From Actinomycetota bacterium (lineage in GTDB: Bacteria > Actinomycetota > Acidimicrobiia > Acidimicrobiales > Ilumatobacteraceae): a stretch of DNA of 39,970 bases. This document shows positions 23,814 through 32,988 of this stretch, in pieces (the stretch's first letter is position 1; each line of letters opens with the position of its first letter). Under the pieces are notes generated by a model, which had not been told where the DNA came from, searched no databases, and saw nothing but the letters and a program-made list of their open reading frames with translations. The stretch spans positions 1-39,970 of the forward strand of contig RFQQ01000002.1 of the NCBI GenBank assembly GCA_009924875.1, given 5' to 3'. Position numbers and translations under genes: made by a program.

Positions 23814-26800
23814 GTGCCTGACTCCTTCACTCATCTCCATGTCCACACCGAGTTCTCGATGCTCGATGGCGCGTCTCGGATCGATGATGTCGTCGCGAAG
23901 GCGCTGGAGGACGGCCAGCCCGCTCTCGGGATCACCGACCACGGCAACATGTACGGGACGCTCGAGTTCTACAAGGAGTGTCGGGCACGCGGGATCAAGC
24001 CGATCATCGGGACCGAGGCCTACATGGCCCATGAGAGTCGCCATGAGCGGCCGGCGCGCCGTGGTCGGATGGACGACTCCGGTGGCGACACCGACGGTGG
24101 TCACAAGCTCTACTACCACTTGACGCTGCTCGCCGAGAACGACATCGGCTACCGGAACCTCATCCAACTATCCAGTCTGGCGTTCCTCGAGGGCTACTAC
24201 TACAAGCCTCGCATCGACTGGGAACTCCTTGAGCGCTACTCCGGCGGCTTGATCGCCACGACCGGATGCCTCGGTGGTCAGGTGCTTCAGACCTTGCTGC
24301 GCGGCGACTATGACGGCGCGCTCGCCAAGGCGGCCCGCCTTCAGGACATCTTCGGCCGCGACAACCTGTTCGTGGAGCTCCAAGATCACGGCATCCCCGA
24401 TCAGAAGGCGACGAATCCACAGCTGATCGAGATCGCCAAAGCCATCGGCGCGCCACTGCTCGCCACCAACGATTCGCACTACACCCACGCCCACGACCAC
24501 GAGGCCCACGACGCCCTGCTCTGCGTTCAGACCAGCTCCCTCCTCACCGATCAGGACCGGTTCAAGTTTCAAGGGGAGGGCAGCCACTATCTGAAGACGG
24601 CGGCGGAGATGCGGTACCTGTTCCGCGAGGTGCCCGAGGCCTGCGATAACACCCTGTGGATCGCTGAGCGGGCCGAGCTCGACATCACCTTCGGTGACGC
24701 TCTGCTCCCCGATTTCCCGCTGCCCGAGGGGTTCTCAGACGATCGGGCCTACCTCGAGCACCTCACCTGGGACGGGGCGAAGCGCCGATGGGGGAGCGAG
24801 CTGCCAGACGCTGTCGTGGAGCGCCTCTCGTACGAGCTCGAGGTCATCGCCTCGATGGGCTTCTCGTCCTACTTCCTGATTGTCTGGGACCTCATCCGCC
24901 ACGCGCGCGACTCGGGCATCCGCGTCGGTCCAGGGCGAGGCTCAGCCGCGGGGTGTGCCGTCGCCTACTGCCTCTGGATTACCGATCTTGACCCGATCCG
25001 CTACGACCTGCTCTTCGAACGGTTCCTCAATCCCTCTCGTATCTCGATGCCGGACATCGACATGGACTTCGACTCGCGGTTTCGCGATGAGATGATCCGC
25101 TACGCGGCAGCCAAGTACGGACGAGATCATGTCGCGCAGATCATCACCTTCGGCACGATCAAGGCGCGCAATGCCGTGCGCGACGCGGCCCGCGTACTCG
25201 GACTTCCGTACTCCGCGGGAGATCGTGTCGCCAAGGCCATGCCGCCGCTCGTGATGGGTCGCGACACACCGTTGCGCTACTGCTTCGAGCAGGACGAGAA
25301 GTATCTCGACGGCTACAAGGCGGCCGGTGAGTTGCGCGACATGTACGAGGCCGATCCCGACGTTCGTCGCATCGTCGACGTTGCCAAGGGGCTAGAGGGG
25401 CTGAAGCGCTCCGACGGCATCCACGCGGCGGCCGTCGTCATCACCAAGGATCCCGTCACCGACTATCTGCCGGTGCAGCGCAAACCCGAGTCGAATCAGG
25501 ATCCGGCGGAGGCCCCGCTCGTCACCCAATACGAGATGCATGGGGTTGAGGAGCTCGGCCTGCTGAAGATGGACTTCCTCGGTCTGAGGAACCTCGACGT
25601 GATCACCGACACCCAAGCCATGGTGCGGGCCGGTGGGCACCCCGACTTCGATATCGACAAGGTCCCCCTCGACGACACCGCGACATTCGAGTTGCTCTCG
25701 CGCGGAGACACCATCGGGGTCTTCCAGCTCGAGTCGCCGCCGATGCGCCAACTGCTGAAGGCGCTCGCGCCCAACTCCTTCGAGGATGTCTCGGCTGTAC
25801 TCGCGCTCTACCGACCGGGACCGATGAGCGTCAACATGCACTACGACTACGCCGATCGAAAGAACGGTCGTAAACCGGTCGAGTACTTCCACCCCGATGC
25901 GGTCGAGGTCCTCGACGACACGTTCGGGCTCATGATCTATCAAGAGAGCGTCATGCGCGTGGCCCAGCGATTCGCGGGCTACGACCTGGCGCAGGCCGAC
26001 AACCTCCGCAAAGCCTGCGGCAAGAAGCAGCGCGACCTCATGGAGGCCGAACGTGCGATGTTCGAGGCGGGCTGTGTTCAGACGGGTTACGGAGAGAAAC
26101 TCGGCCGCGAGCTCTTCGACGTCATCGAGCGGTTCGCCGACTACGCCTTCAACAAGAGCCACACGTTCGGGTACGGCCTGGTCACCTACCAGACGGCCTA
26201 TCTCAAAGCCCATCACCCGGTTGCGTACATGGCGGCGCTGCTGACGAGCGTGAAGGACAAACTCGACAAGGCCGCGGTGTACCTCGCGGACTGCCGTTCA
26301 GCGGGCATCCCGGTGCTCACCCCCGACATCAACCGTGCTGGGGCCGACTTCACCGCCCTGCCGGTCGACCAGGTACCACCAGGAGTCGAACTGCCCCACG
26401 GATGCCCAGGGGTGATCGTGTTCGGCCTGTCGGCGGTTCGCAACGTCGGCCTCGGCCTCATGGAGCAGCTGCTTGAGGAGCGAGCTGAGAACGGTCCCTA
26501 TGAATCGTTCCACGACTTCGCCGAGCGGGCACCCGAGCCGGTGCTGCATCGCCGTACCGTCGAGTCGCTGATCCGCGCCGGCGCCTTCGACGGGCTCGGG
26601 CACCCGCGTCTTGGGCTGCTCGCCGTGTTCGAGCAGATCATCGACACGACGCTCACGAGACGCCGCGAGCGGTCGCAGGGCGTGATGAGCCTCTTCGGTG
26701 ACTGGGGAGGGGAGGACGCCGATCCGGTCTTCGAGGAGACGATCGAGATCCCCGACCGCGAGTTCGACAAGTCCGAACGCCTGCGCGTCGAGAAGGAGAT

Positions 26801-27386
26801 GCTCGGCCTCTACGTCTCCGACCACCCCCTGCGGGGGGCTGAGTCGGCGCTCCGACGGCGAGTCGAGCGCTCAGTCAGCGATCTCGAGACCATGGACGAT
26901 GGGTCGATCGTGGTGGTCGGCGGGGTCGTGACGACCCTCGGCCGTAAGTACACCCGGGCAGGTGACCAGATGGCCACCTTCGTCCTTGAGGATCTCGCGG
27001 CCTCGATCGAGGTGACCGTGTTCCCCAAAATGCTCGCCGCGCAGGGGCACAAGCTCCAAGACGACGTCATCGTCGCTGTGAAGGCGCGTCTCGATCGTCG
27101 CGACGAGTCTCGCTTCGGGCTGATCGCGATGGAGATCACCGTGCTCGATGGCTTGAGCGATGGACCGGCGGCTCTCCTCACCGTCCGGCTAAATGCCAAC
27201 CAACTCGACGCCGGAGGCATCGATCGACTTCGGGAGATCATCAGCGAACATCCCGGTCGGACCCCCGTGGAGATCGAGGTCCCGCCGGGTCAGGTGGTTC
27301 GACTCCCCGACGAGTACCGCGTGGATGTCGACCGTGTGATCGGCGAGATACGGGTCGCTTTCGGGCACGACGCCGTCAGGCTCTGA
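23814..27386 (+). CDS. dnaE: DNA polymerase III alpha subunit DnaE
   Basis: This is the replicative C-family polymerase, 1190 aa. The N-terminal PHP domain keeps the metal ligands expected of an active proofreading exonuclease: THLHVHTEFSMLDG, GITDHGNMYG, TEAYMA, YYHLTLLAEND, TTGCLGG and NDSHYTHAHDHE. In mycobacterial DnaE1 this domain does the proofreading. The polymerase core has GRGSAAGCAVAYCLWITDLD, the catalytic PDIDMDFD, IITFGTIKARNAVRD and KSHTFGYGLVTYQTAYLKAH. A helix-hairpin-helix region and an OB fold (VVVGGVVTTLGRKYT) follow. Start GTG 23814 gives MPDSFTHLHVH, as in relatives, but lacks a strong ribosome binding site. Confidence 0.97.
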   Translation: MPDSFTHLHVHTEFSMLDGASRIDDVVAKALEDGQPALGITDHGNMYGTLEFYKECRARGIKPIIGTEAYMAHESRHERPARRGRMDDSGGDTDGGHKLYYHLTLLAENDIGYRNLIQLSSLAFLEGYYYKPRIDWELLERYSGGLIATTGCLGGQVLQTLLRGDYDGALAKAARLQDIFGRDNLFVELQDHGIPDQKATNPQLIEIAKAIGAPLLATNDSHYTHAHDHEAHDALLCVQTSSLLTDQDRFKFQGEGSHYLKTAAEMRYLFREVPEACDNTLWIAERAELDITFGDALLPDFPLPEGFSDDRAYLEHLTWDGAKRRWGSELPDAVVERLSYELEVIASMGFSSYFLIVWDLIRHARDSGIRVGPGRGSAAGCAVAYCLWITDLDPIRYDLLFERFLNPSRISMPDIDMDFDSRFRDEMIRYAAAKYGRDHVAQIITFGTIKARNAVRDAARVLGLPYSAGDRVAKAMPPLVMGRDTPLRYCFEQDEKYLDGYKAAGELRDMYEADPDVRRIVDVAKGLEGLKRSDGIHAAAVVITKDPVTDYLPVQRKPESNQDPAEAPLVTQYEMHGVEELGLLKMDFLGLRNLDVITDTQAMVRAGGHPDFDIDKVPLDDTATFELLSRGDTIGVFQLESPPMRQLLKALAPNSFEDVSAVLALYRPGPMSVNMHYDYADRKNGRKPVEYFHPDAVEVLDDTFGLMIYQESVMRVAQRFAGYDLAQADNLRKACGKKQRDLMEAERAMFEAGCVQTGYGEKLGRELFDVIERFADYAFNKSHTFGYGLVTYQTAYLKAHHPVAYMAALLTSVKDKLDKAAVYLADCRSAGIPVLTPDINRAGADFTALPVDQVPPGVELPHGCPGVIVFGLSAVRNVGLGLMEQLLEERAENGPYESFHDFAERAPEPVLHRRTVESLIRAGAFDGLGHPRLGLLAVFEQIIDTTLTRRRERSQGVMSLFGDWGGEDADPVFEETIEIPDREFDKSERLRVEKEMLGLYVSDHPLRGAESALRRRVERSVSDLETMDDGSIVVVGGVVTTLGRKYTRAGDQMATFVLEDLAASIEVTVFPKMLAAQGHKLQDDVIVAVKARLDRRDESRFGLIAMEITVLDGLSDGPAALLTVRLNANQLDAGGIDRLREIISEHPGRTPVEIEVPPGQVVRLPDEYRVDVDRVIGEIRVAFGHDAVRL

Positions 27387-27456
27387 GCGCCGACTTGCCG
27401 CGCCGTCGCGTCGAGATGGCACAATAGAGGGGTACGCCTACCGTGGGAGAAGGGTT

Positions 27457-28113
27457 ATGTCGGTAGAAGTGGTGACGAACGACGCCAGTGCGGTCACCGA
27501 TTCGCAACTGGATGAGATGGCCTCCATGGGGGGCTCTTTCGACATAGGCGCGATCTCGAAGGCGCGCGAGGAATGGGTCTTGTCGACGACCGCTCGCATC
27601 GGCAGCACGCTCCACGGCTTCACGTTCTCGACACTTGAGCGCATCGGCGGAACACCCTGTGTGCTGATTGGCATGATGAGCACGAAGCGTCACGCCAAGC
27701 GCGACACAGTGCTCCGGGGTCTCATGAAAGAGGCCTTCCACCGAGCCCTCATGGCCTTCCCTGACGAGGACGTCGTGGTCGGCTCGCGCTTCGTCTCGGC
27801 TGACGCGATGGTGATCCTGAAGGATCTCGACGATGTCACCCCGCGGCCGGGTGCGCGCGCCGTCGGAGAGGAGCGCGCCTGGGGTCGGCGTCTGGCCAAG
27901 CGATTCGGAGTGGACGCAACGTACGAGGCCGAGGCCTTCACCGTCGTCTCCGATGGGCGCAGCGGATTCGTCGACCACGAGGCCCTCAAGCCCGAGAAGG
28001 TCGCCGCAGCGCAGCGCAAGCTCTTCTCCGCGGTCGATGACAAGCGGGGCGGGGTGTTGATCGCCTACGGCTGGACCATGGCCGAGGATCTGGTCAAGCT
28101 CGGCGCTCGCTGA
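27457..28113 (+). CDS. Conserved hypothetical protein
   Basis: I do not recognise the family. The protein has 218 aa, without signal peptide or membrane segments. The middle (about 55-150) mixes beta-like stretches (GTPCVLIGMM, DEDVVVGSRFV, DAMVILKDL) with a basic helix (STKRHAKRDTVLRGLMKEAF). The following RAWGRRLAKRFGVDATYEAE looks a little like the end of a GNAT acyltransferase fold, but no acetyl-CoA loop is evident, so no function is assigned. The ATG follows a good ribosome binding site (GGGAGAAGGG, 27445-27454). TTGCCG (27395) and CACAAT (27420) could be promoter elements, with long 19-nt spacing. It ends one base before the nitroreductase-like gene. Confidence 0.85.
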   Translation: MSVEVVTNDASAVTDSQLDEMASMGGSFDIGAISKAREEWVLSTTARIGSTLHGFTFSTLERIGGTPCVLIGMMSTKRHAKRDTVLRGLMKEAFHRALMAFPDEDVVVGSRFVSADAMVILKDLDDVTPRPGARAVGEERAWGRRLAKRFGVDATYEAEAFTVVSDGRSGFVDHEALKPEKVAAAQRKLFSAVDDKRGGVLIAYGWTMAEDLVKLGAR

Positions 28114-28114
28114 T

Positions 28115-28720
28115 ATGGGCGACCTCGGGGAGGTCGTCCGCAACCGGCGCATGAGCCGGGCCTTCACCGGCGCCGCCGTCGAGCCCGAGGTGGTTGATCG
28201 CCTGGTGGATCTCGCTGCCCGCGCCCCGAGCGCTGGCAACACCCGGGGATGGCATCTCGTCGTCCTGTCCAATGATGAGACAGCGCGCTACTGGGACGCC
28301 ACTCTCCCCGCCGAGCGTCGCGAGGGCTTCGCATGGCCCGGACTGCTCCTCGCCCCAGTCGTCATAGTGGTGGTCGCTGATCCCGGTGCGTACGTGTCCC
28401 GGTATGCCGAGGATGACAAGAGGCACACCGGTCTCGGTGAGGACCGCGAGGCATGGCCGGTCCCGTACTGGACGGTCGATGCGTCGATGGCGGCGATGGT
28501 GCTCCTTCTCGCCGCGGAGGACGAGGGGCTCGGCGCGCTGTTCTTCGGGCCCTTCGGAGCAACCGAGCAGGTCAGGGAATCCCTGGGGATCCCCGTCGAG
28601 ATGGAGATCGTGGCGACGATCGCTCTCGGCGAGGCGGACCCGAGTGCGCAGCATCGCGGTCGCAGCGCCGGCCGAGCTCGCCCCGGCCTCGACCAGGTGG
28701 TGCACCGCGGCGGTTGGTGA
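28115..28720 (+). CDS. Nitroreductase-family flavoprotein
   Basis: This 201-aa protein has the nitroreductase fold: the N-terminal FMN-phosphate contact region VVRNRRMSRAFTG, RAPSAGNTRGWHLVVL, a hydrophobic strand (LLLAPVVIVVVADP), VDASMAAMVLLLAAEDEGLG and a C-terminal ATIALGEADPSAQHRGRSAG. Such enzymes bind FMN and reduce nitro or other compounds with NAD(P)H; the substrate here is unknown. ATG 28115 lies one base after the preceding stop, so the two genes are probably co-transcribed. It converges on the - strand DUF255 gene with no gap. Confidence 0.85.
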   Translation: MGDLGEVVRNRRMSRAFTGAAVEPEVVDRLVDLAARAPSAGNTRGWHLVVLSNDETARYWDATLPAERREGFAWPGLLLAPVVIVVVADPGAYVSRYAEDDKRHTGLGEDREAWPVPYWTVDASMAAMVLLLAAEDEGLGALFFGPFGATEQVRESLGIPVEMEIVATIALGEADPSAQHRGRSAGRARPGLDQVVHRGGW

Positions 28721-30706
28721 TCAGTTCCGGCCGGTGAGCTGGGAGAGCAATGACTCCGGGGAGTCCGCTGGCAGATCGCAAACCCGGTCACGGCATACAT
28801 AGGCGAACCCCGAGACCCGCCCGGTCCACAGTGGTGAGTCGTACTCCTCTCCCCAGGCGAGCACCATGTCGGGGCGCCAGACCGCCTTCGCGACGCGAAC
28901 CAAATCCGCGTTGTCACCGGGGATCACTACTTCGGTGATGCCGCGATGTCGGACCTCAAGCGCGGCGAGCGCGTTCGATAGGCCCGTCGGTGCGCGTTCG
29001 ATGAGGGCCCCGAGCAAGATGAGGATTCGGTCGGCGTGGTTGGTGTAGCGCTGCTCTCCGGTGAGCGCGCCGAGGCGCATGAGAGCGAGGGCCGCCGTCG
29101 AGTTGGCCGATGGCACCGCCTGGTCGTAGACGTCCTTCTGTCGCACGACGAGTTGCTCCGCGTCATCGGCCGTGGTGAAGAGTCCGCCGTGCTCCGGGTC
29201 CCAAAAATGGTCGAGCATCGTGTCTGCGGTCTCGACGGCGAGTCGGGTCCAGCGTGCCTGCCCGGTCGCCTCGCCGAGCCGGGTGAAGGCGTCGACGAGT
29301 GCCGCGTAATCGGCGGCGAGGGCGTGGTGACGTGCACGCGGCTGGCCATCGGCCTGCCAAGAACGGAGCCAACGCCCATTCGCGGTGCGCAACTCATCCA
29401 CGAGGAAGCGTCCGATCCGTTCAGCCGCCTCCACCCAGTCCGGCCGGTCGAGCGCGGTCGCCGCGTCGAGAAGCGCGGAGATGAACAACGCGTTCCACTC
29501 GGTGAGCACCTTGTCGTCACGGCCCGGCCGGGGCCGTCGGGAGCGCGCTTCGAGCAACCGGCGACGTCCTTCCTCGATCTCTGGTGAACGGGCGAGGGAG
29601 CCTCGGGCGTGCAGGCGGTTCGGGATGCTCCGACCCTCGAAATTGCCGGCGTCGTCGATACCGAACCAAGCGAGAAGTGGCTCGGCATCGTCACCGAGCA
29701 CCTCTCGAACCTCCTCGGGAGTCCAGGTGTAGAACCAGCCCTCCACCGAGGAGCCGTCAGGGGCAAGCGAGTCGGCGTCCTCGGCTGAATGGATGCCTCC
29801 TGATGGATCAGCGAGCGTGCCGAGCACATACGCGACGGTTTCCTCGACCACGAGTCGCCAATCCTCTCGGCGAAACAACGACCATCCCTGCCGGTAGGCG
29901 CGGATGAGGAGGGCCTGGTCGTAGAGCATCTTCTCGAAGTGAGGAACGAGCCACTCTCGATCGACCGAGTACCTCGCGAACCCGCCGCCGAAATGGTCGT
30001 ACATGCCTCCCGAGGCCATGGCGTCGAGCGTCGTGGTCGCCACGGCGCCAGCACCCTCCCCGCCGTTGGTCATGTACGCCCTCATGACGAGTTCGAGGTG
30101 GAAGGTCGAGGGGAACTTCGGTGCCTGACCGAAGCCTCCCCACTCGGAATCGAAGGCACCGGCGAGTCGACCGAGCGCGTCGTTGACCACCTCGAGTCCG
30201 GGGAGCCCGTCACCCGGGGTCACCGAAGAGGTCGCGTCGACCGCGGCAACGAGCGCAGTGGCGTTCGCATCGAGTTCCTCCCGACGGTCCCGCCACACCT
30301 CACCGAGGGCATCGAGCAACTTGAGGAAAGCCGGCTTCGGGTAGTAGGTGCCACCCCAGAACGGACGGGCGTCATGGTCGAGCACGACCGTGAGCGGCCA
30401 GCCGCCGCGACCAGTGAGGGCGACGACCGCGTCCATGTAGATCGAATCGACGTCGGGCCGCTCCTCTCGGTCGACCTTGATGTTGACAAATCCCGAGTTC
30501 ATGGCGTTGGCCACCTCGTCGTCCTCGAAGCACTCATGCGCCATGACGTGGCACCAGTGGCACGCGGAGTAGCCGATGCTCAACAGGACGGGGACGTCGC
30601 GTCTCCGGGCCTCGTCAAAGGCTTCCGATGACCACGGGTGCCAGTCGACCGGATTCTCCCGGTGCTGGCGGAGGTAGGGGGAGGTCTCCCCGCCAAGACG
30701 GTTCAC
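28721..30706 (-). CDS. DUF255 / YyaL thioredoxin-domain protein
   Basis: A member of the YyaL/SPATA20 family: an N-terminal thioredoxin-like domain (about 1-160) followed by a six-hairpin-glycosidase-like helical barrel. The start reads VNRLGGETSPYLRQHRENPV, then DWHPW, then the CxxC-type motif SACHWCHVMAHECF, VDREERPDVDSIYMD and GRGGWPLTVVLD. The substrate is not established for the family. I chose GTG 30706 (661 aa) because family members begin at this Asn-Arg-Leu and a TATGGT hexamer ends 7 nt before it. An ATG four codons upstream (30718) is possible but overlaps that hexamer. It is divergent from the GroES-like gene. Confidence 0.9.
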   Translation of the reverse strand: MNRLGGETSPYLRQHRENPVDWHPWSSEAFDEARRRDVPVLLSIGYSACHWCHVMAHECFEDDEVANAMNSGFVNIKVDREERPDVDSIYMDAVVALTGRGGWPLTVVLDHDARPFWGGTYYPKPAFLKLLDALGEVWRDRREELDANATALVAAVDATSSVTPGDGLPGLEVVNDALGRLAGAFDSEWGGFGQAPKFPSTFHLELVMRAYMTNGGEGAGAVATTTLDAMASGGMYDHFGGGFARYSVDREWLVPHFEKMLYDQALLIRAYRQGWSLFRREDWRLVVEETVAYVLGTLADPSGGIHSAEDADSLAPDGSSVEGWFYTWTPEEVREVLGDDAEPLLAWFGIDDAGNFEGRSIPNRLHARGSLARSPEIEEGRRRLLEARSRRPRPGRDDKVLTEWNALFISALLDAATALDRPDWVEAAERIGRFLVDELRTANGRWLRSWQADGQPRARHHALAADYAALVDAFTRLGEATGQARWTRLAVETADTMLDHFWDPEHGGLFTTADDAEQLVVRQKDVYDQAVPSANSTAALALMRLGALTGEQRYTNHADRILILLGALIERAPTGLSNALAALEVRHRGITEVVIPGDNADLVRVAKAVWRPDMVLAWGEEYDSPLWTGRVSGFAYVCRDRVCDLPADSPESLLSQLTGRN

Positions 30707-30713
30707 GCCCCCG

Positions 30714-30719
30714 ACCATA
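30714..30719 (-). promoter_or_regulatory. Candidate leaderless promoter (-10) of the DUF255 gene
   Basis: On the - strand TATGGT ends 7 nt before the GTG at 30706, with no ribosome binding site between. It sits in a 70-bp divergent region shared with the GroES-like gene. Confidence 0.45.
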
Positions 30720-30764
30720 GGGGCCGAGGTGGATCTCCGCGGGACGGACCTCGCTGGTCGCCGG

Positions 30765-30770
30765 TACCCT
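30765..30770 (+). promoter_or_regulatory. Candidate leaderless promoter (-10) of the GroES-like gene
   Basis: TACCCT ends exactly 6 nt before the GTG at 30777, without a Shine-Dalgarno sequence between. This is the layout expected for a leaderless mRNA. Confidence 0.5.
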
Positions 30771-30776
30771 CGCCGC

Positions 30777-31103
30777 GTGACGTCGCCGGCCGACAAGCTC
30801 CCGATCAAAATGCTCAATGACCGCCTGCTCGTGCGGATCGGTCGTGACGATGGAGAGCGCCGGTCATCGGGTGGCATCCTCATTCCGGCCACCGCACAGA
30901 TGGCGAAGCGCCTCATCTGGGCTGAGGTCGTTGCCCTCGGGCAGAACGTCCGCGCGGCGGAGGTCGGCGACCTCGTGCTCTTCTCTCCCGACGATCGCTA
31001 CGAGGTCGAGGTCCAAGGCGAGGACCTCATCATGTTGCGCGAGCGCGACCTTCACGCCGTCGCCGCTGAGCGGATCGAGGCGTCGACCGGCCTCTACCTC
31101 TAG
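30777..31103 (+). CDS. GroES-like co-chaperonin (Cpn10 family)
   Basis: The protein has 108 aa. The Cpn10 fold is recognisable from IKMLNDRLLVRI at the start, the mobile-loop region ERRSSGGILIPATAQ (GGI-hydrophobic motif that contacts GroEL), AEVVALGQ, VGDLVLFSPDDRYEVEVQGE and the ending IMLRERDLHAV. A C-terminal tail of about 12 residues extends beyond a standard GroES. No groEL is adjacent, so this is probably a second or divergent copy. I chose GTG 30777 because homology begins just after it and a TANNNT hexamer lies 6 nt upstream; longer in-frame starts run into that hexamer. Confidence 0.85.
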   Translation: MTSPADKLPIKMLNDRLLVRIGRDDGERRSSGGILIPATAQMAKRLIWAEVVALGQNVRAAEVGDLVLFSPDDRYEVEVQGEDLIMLRERDLHAVAAERIEASTGLYL

Positions 31104-31111
31104 GCGATCCC

Positions 31112-31117
31112 TAGGCT
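31112..31117 (+). promoter_or_regulatory. Candidate leaderless promoter (-10) of hisI
   Basis: TAGGCT ends exactly 6 nt before the GTG of hisI at 31124. The gap is only 20 nt from the preceding stop, yet it contains this complete hexamer. Confidence 0.5.
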
Positions 31118-31123
31118 GGGAGC

Positions 31124-31489
31124 GTGGAGGCGCGAGAGACCTGGACCCCGGTAGAGGCGACCGCCGACCTGCTCGCCCAGATCCGGTTCGATGACCGCGG
31201 TCTCGTTCCAGCGATCGCCCAGGATGTGGAAAGCGGCGAGGTGCTGATGCTCGCCTGGATGAACGTCGAGTCGTTGACGATGACGCTGCGTGAGGGACGC
31301 ATGGTCTACTGGTCGAGGAGCCGCGCCGAGTTGTGGCGCAAGGGCGATACGAGCGGTGACCATCAAGAGCTCCGGTGGGCCCGCTACGACTGCGACGGCG
31401 ACACCCTCCTGTTCGGAGTCGTGCAGCACGGTAGAGGGGCCTGCCATACGGGTGAGCGGACCTGTTTCTTCCGTCCGCTGACGCCATGA
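31124..31489 (+). CDS. hisI: Phosphoribosyl-AMP cyclohydrolase HisI
   Basis: HisI opens the adenine ring of phosphoribosyl-AMP, the third step of histidine synthesis. The protein has 121 aa containing only the cyclohydrolase domain (no HisE fusion). Diagnostic blocks are VLMLAWMNVESL, YWSRSRAELWRKGDTSG, the metal-binding DCDGDTLL and QHGRGACHTGERTCF with its zinc cysteines. Start GTG 31124 appears leaderless. It overlaps trpE by ATGA. Linkage of hisI to trpE is common in actinobacteria; the other his and trp genes are not in this window. Confidence 0.95.
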   Translation: MEARETWTPVEATADLLAQIRFDDRGLVPAIAQDVESGEVLMLAWMNVESLTMTLREGRMVYWSRSRAELWRKGDTSGDHQELRWARYDCDGDTLLFGVVQHGRGACHTGERTCFFRPLTP

Positions 31490-32988
31490 GGCTTCATCCG
31501 GATCCGGAGCGCTTCCTCGAACTCGCCGCGCGGCACACGGTGGTGCCCGTGTGGACCGAGGTGCTCGCGGATCTCGAGACACCCGTCTCGGCCTTCATGA
31601 AACTGGTCGGCGATGACCCGGGATTCGTGTTCGAGTCAGTTGAGCACGGTGAGCGCTGGAGCCGGTTCTCGTTCATCGGTCGTGACCCCGTGGCGACCCT
31701 CGTGCTGCGCGACGGTCAGGTGACGATCACCGGGGATCCTGGGGTTGAGCTTCCAACGGACCGCGGGATCCTCGCGGCACTCGAGAAACTGCTCGCCGCG
31801 CACTCCTCCCCGGAGATCGAGGGGCTCCCACCGCTCTTCGGTGGGTTGGCTGGCTTCCTCGGCTACGACGTGGTGCGCGAGATCGAGCATCTGCCCAACG
31901 CCCCCGCCGACGATCACGGCATGCCCGACGCGGTCATGAGCCTGATCGGATCGCTCGCGGTCTTCGATCACTGGCGTCAACGGATCCTGCTGATCGAGTC
32001 GGTCATGACCGGTGGGCTCGACCGCGAGGCGCTGGTCGCCGCCCGCGAGCGAGCCGGCCGAGCCGTTGCCGAAGCCGCGTCGCGACTCGCTGAGCCGCTC
32101 ACCCAGCCTCCCGCGGAACCACCCGATCCCTCCGATCCCAACCCTGAGGTGACCTCGCCGACGGGGGCGGGTGACTATCGGCGGGCGGTCGAGGTGGCCA
32201 AGGAGCACATCCTCGCGGGCGACATCTTCCAAGTGGTGCTCAGTCAACGGTTTGACTTGCAGCTCGGTGCGGAGCCCTTCGACGTCTACCGGGTGCTCCG
32301 TCAGGTCAATCCCAGCCCCTACATGTACTTCCTCCGCACGGAGGGGGTCACGCTCGTCGGCTCGTCGCCAGAGCCGATGGTGCAGCTGCGAGGTCGCACC
32401 GTCATTTCGCGGCCGATCGCCGGTACACGACGGCGCGGGGTTGACGATGAGCACGACCGACGGCTCGCAGCGGAGCTCATCGAGCATCCCAAGGAGCGGG
32501 CCGAGCACGTCATGCTCGTCGACCTCGCGCGCAACGATGTCGGGCGAGTCGCCGAGTTCGGCACGGTGCGTCCTGATGAGTTCATGACCCTCGAGCGCTA
32601 CTCCCACGTCATGCACCTCACCTCGCAGGTCTCCGGCACGCTCCGTGAGGGCCTCGGTCCGATCGATGTGTTGCGCGCGACCCTTCCGGCCGGCACGGTG
32701 AGTGGCGCGCCGAAGGTGCGGGCGATGGAGATCATCGATGCGCTCGAGCCGGTGAAACGTGGCCCATATGCCGGTGTCGTCGGCTACCTCGACTGGTCGG
32801 GAAACCTCGACACCGCGATCTGCATCAGGACGATGTTCGTCCGCGCCGATGGCACGACCGCTTCGCTGCAGGCGGGAGCGGGTGTTGTCGCGGACTCGAT
32901 TCCCGAGGATGAGGACCTCGAATGCCACAACAAAGCGGCCGCGTTGCTCGCCGCGATCCCGGCGGCTCGACGGATGGGGCGGCGATGA
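31486..32988 (+). CDS. trpE: Anthranilate synthase component I TrpE
   Basis: TrpE converts chorismate to anthranilate with ammonia supplied by TrpG, the first committed step of tryptophan synthesis. The protein has 500 aa. The N-terminal domain has FVFESVEHGERWSRFSFIG, where the Ser corresponds to the tryptophan feedback site (LLES-like). The chorismate-binding domain carries GDIFQVVLSQRFDL, NPSPYMYFL, PIAGTRRRG, ELIEHPKERAEHVMLVDLAR then NDVGR, and AGTVSGAPKVRAMEIID. Feedback inhibition by tryptophan is likely (inference). It overlaps hisI upstream and ygfZ downstream by ATGA junctions. Confidence 0.96.
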   Translation: MRLHPDPERFLELAARHTVVPVWTEVLADLETPVSAFMKLVGDDPGFVFESVEHGERWSRFSFIGRDPVATLVLRDGQVTITGDPGVELPTDRGILAALEKLLAAHSSPEIEGLPPLFGGLAGFLGYDVVREIEHLPNAPADDHGMPDAVMSLIGSLAVFDHWRQRILLIESVMTGGLDREALVAARERAGRAVAEAASRLAEPLTQPPAEPPDPSDPNPEVTSPTGAGDYRRAVEVAKEHILAGDIFQVVLSQRFDLQLGAEPFDVYRVLRQVNPSPYMYFLRTEGVTLVGSSPEPMVQLRGRTVISRPIAGTRRRGVDDEHDRRLAAELIEHPKERAEHVMLVDLARNDVGRVAEFGTVRPDEFMTLERYSHVMHLTSQVSGTLREGLGPIDVLRATLPAGTVSGAPKVRAMEIIDALEPVKRGPYAGVVGYLDWSGNLDTAICIRTMFVRADGTTASLQAGAGVVADSIPEDEDLECHNKAAALLAAIPAARRMGRR

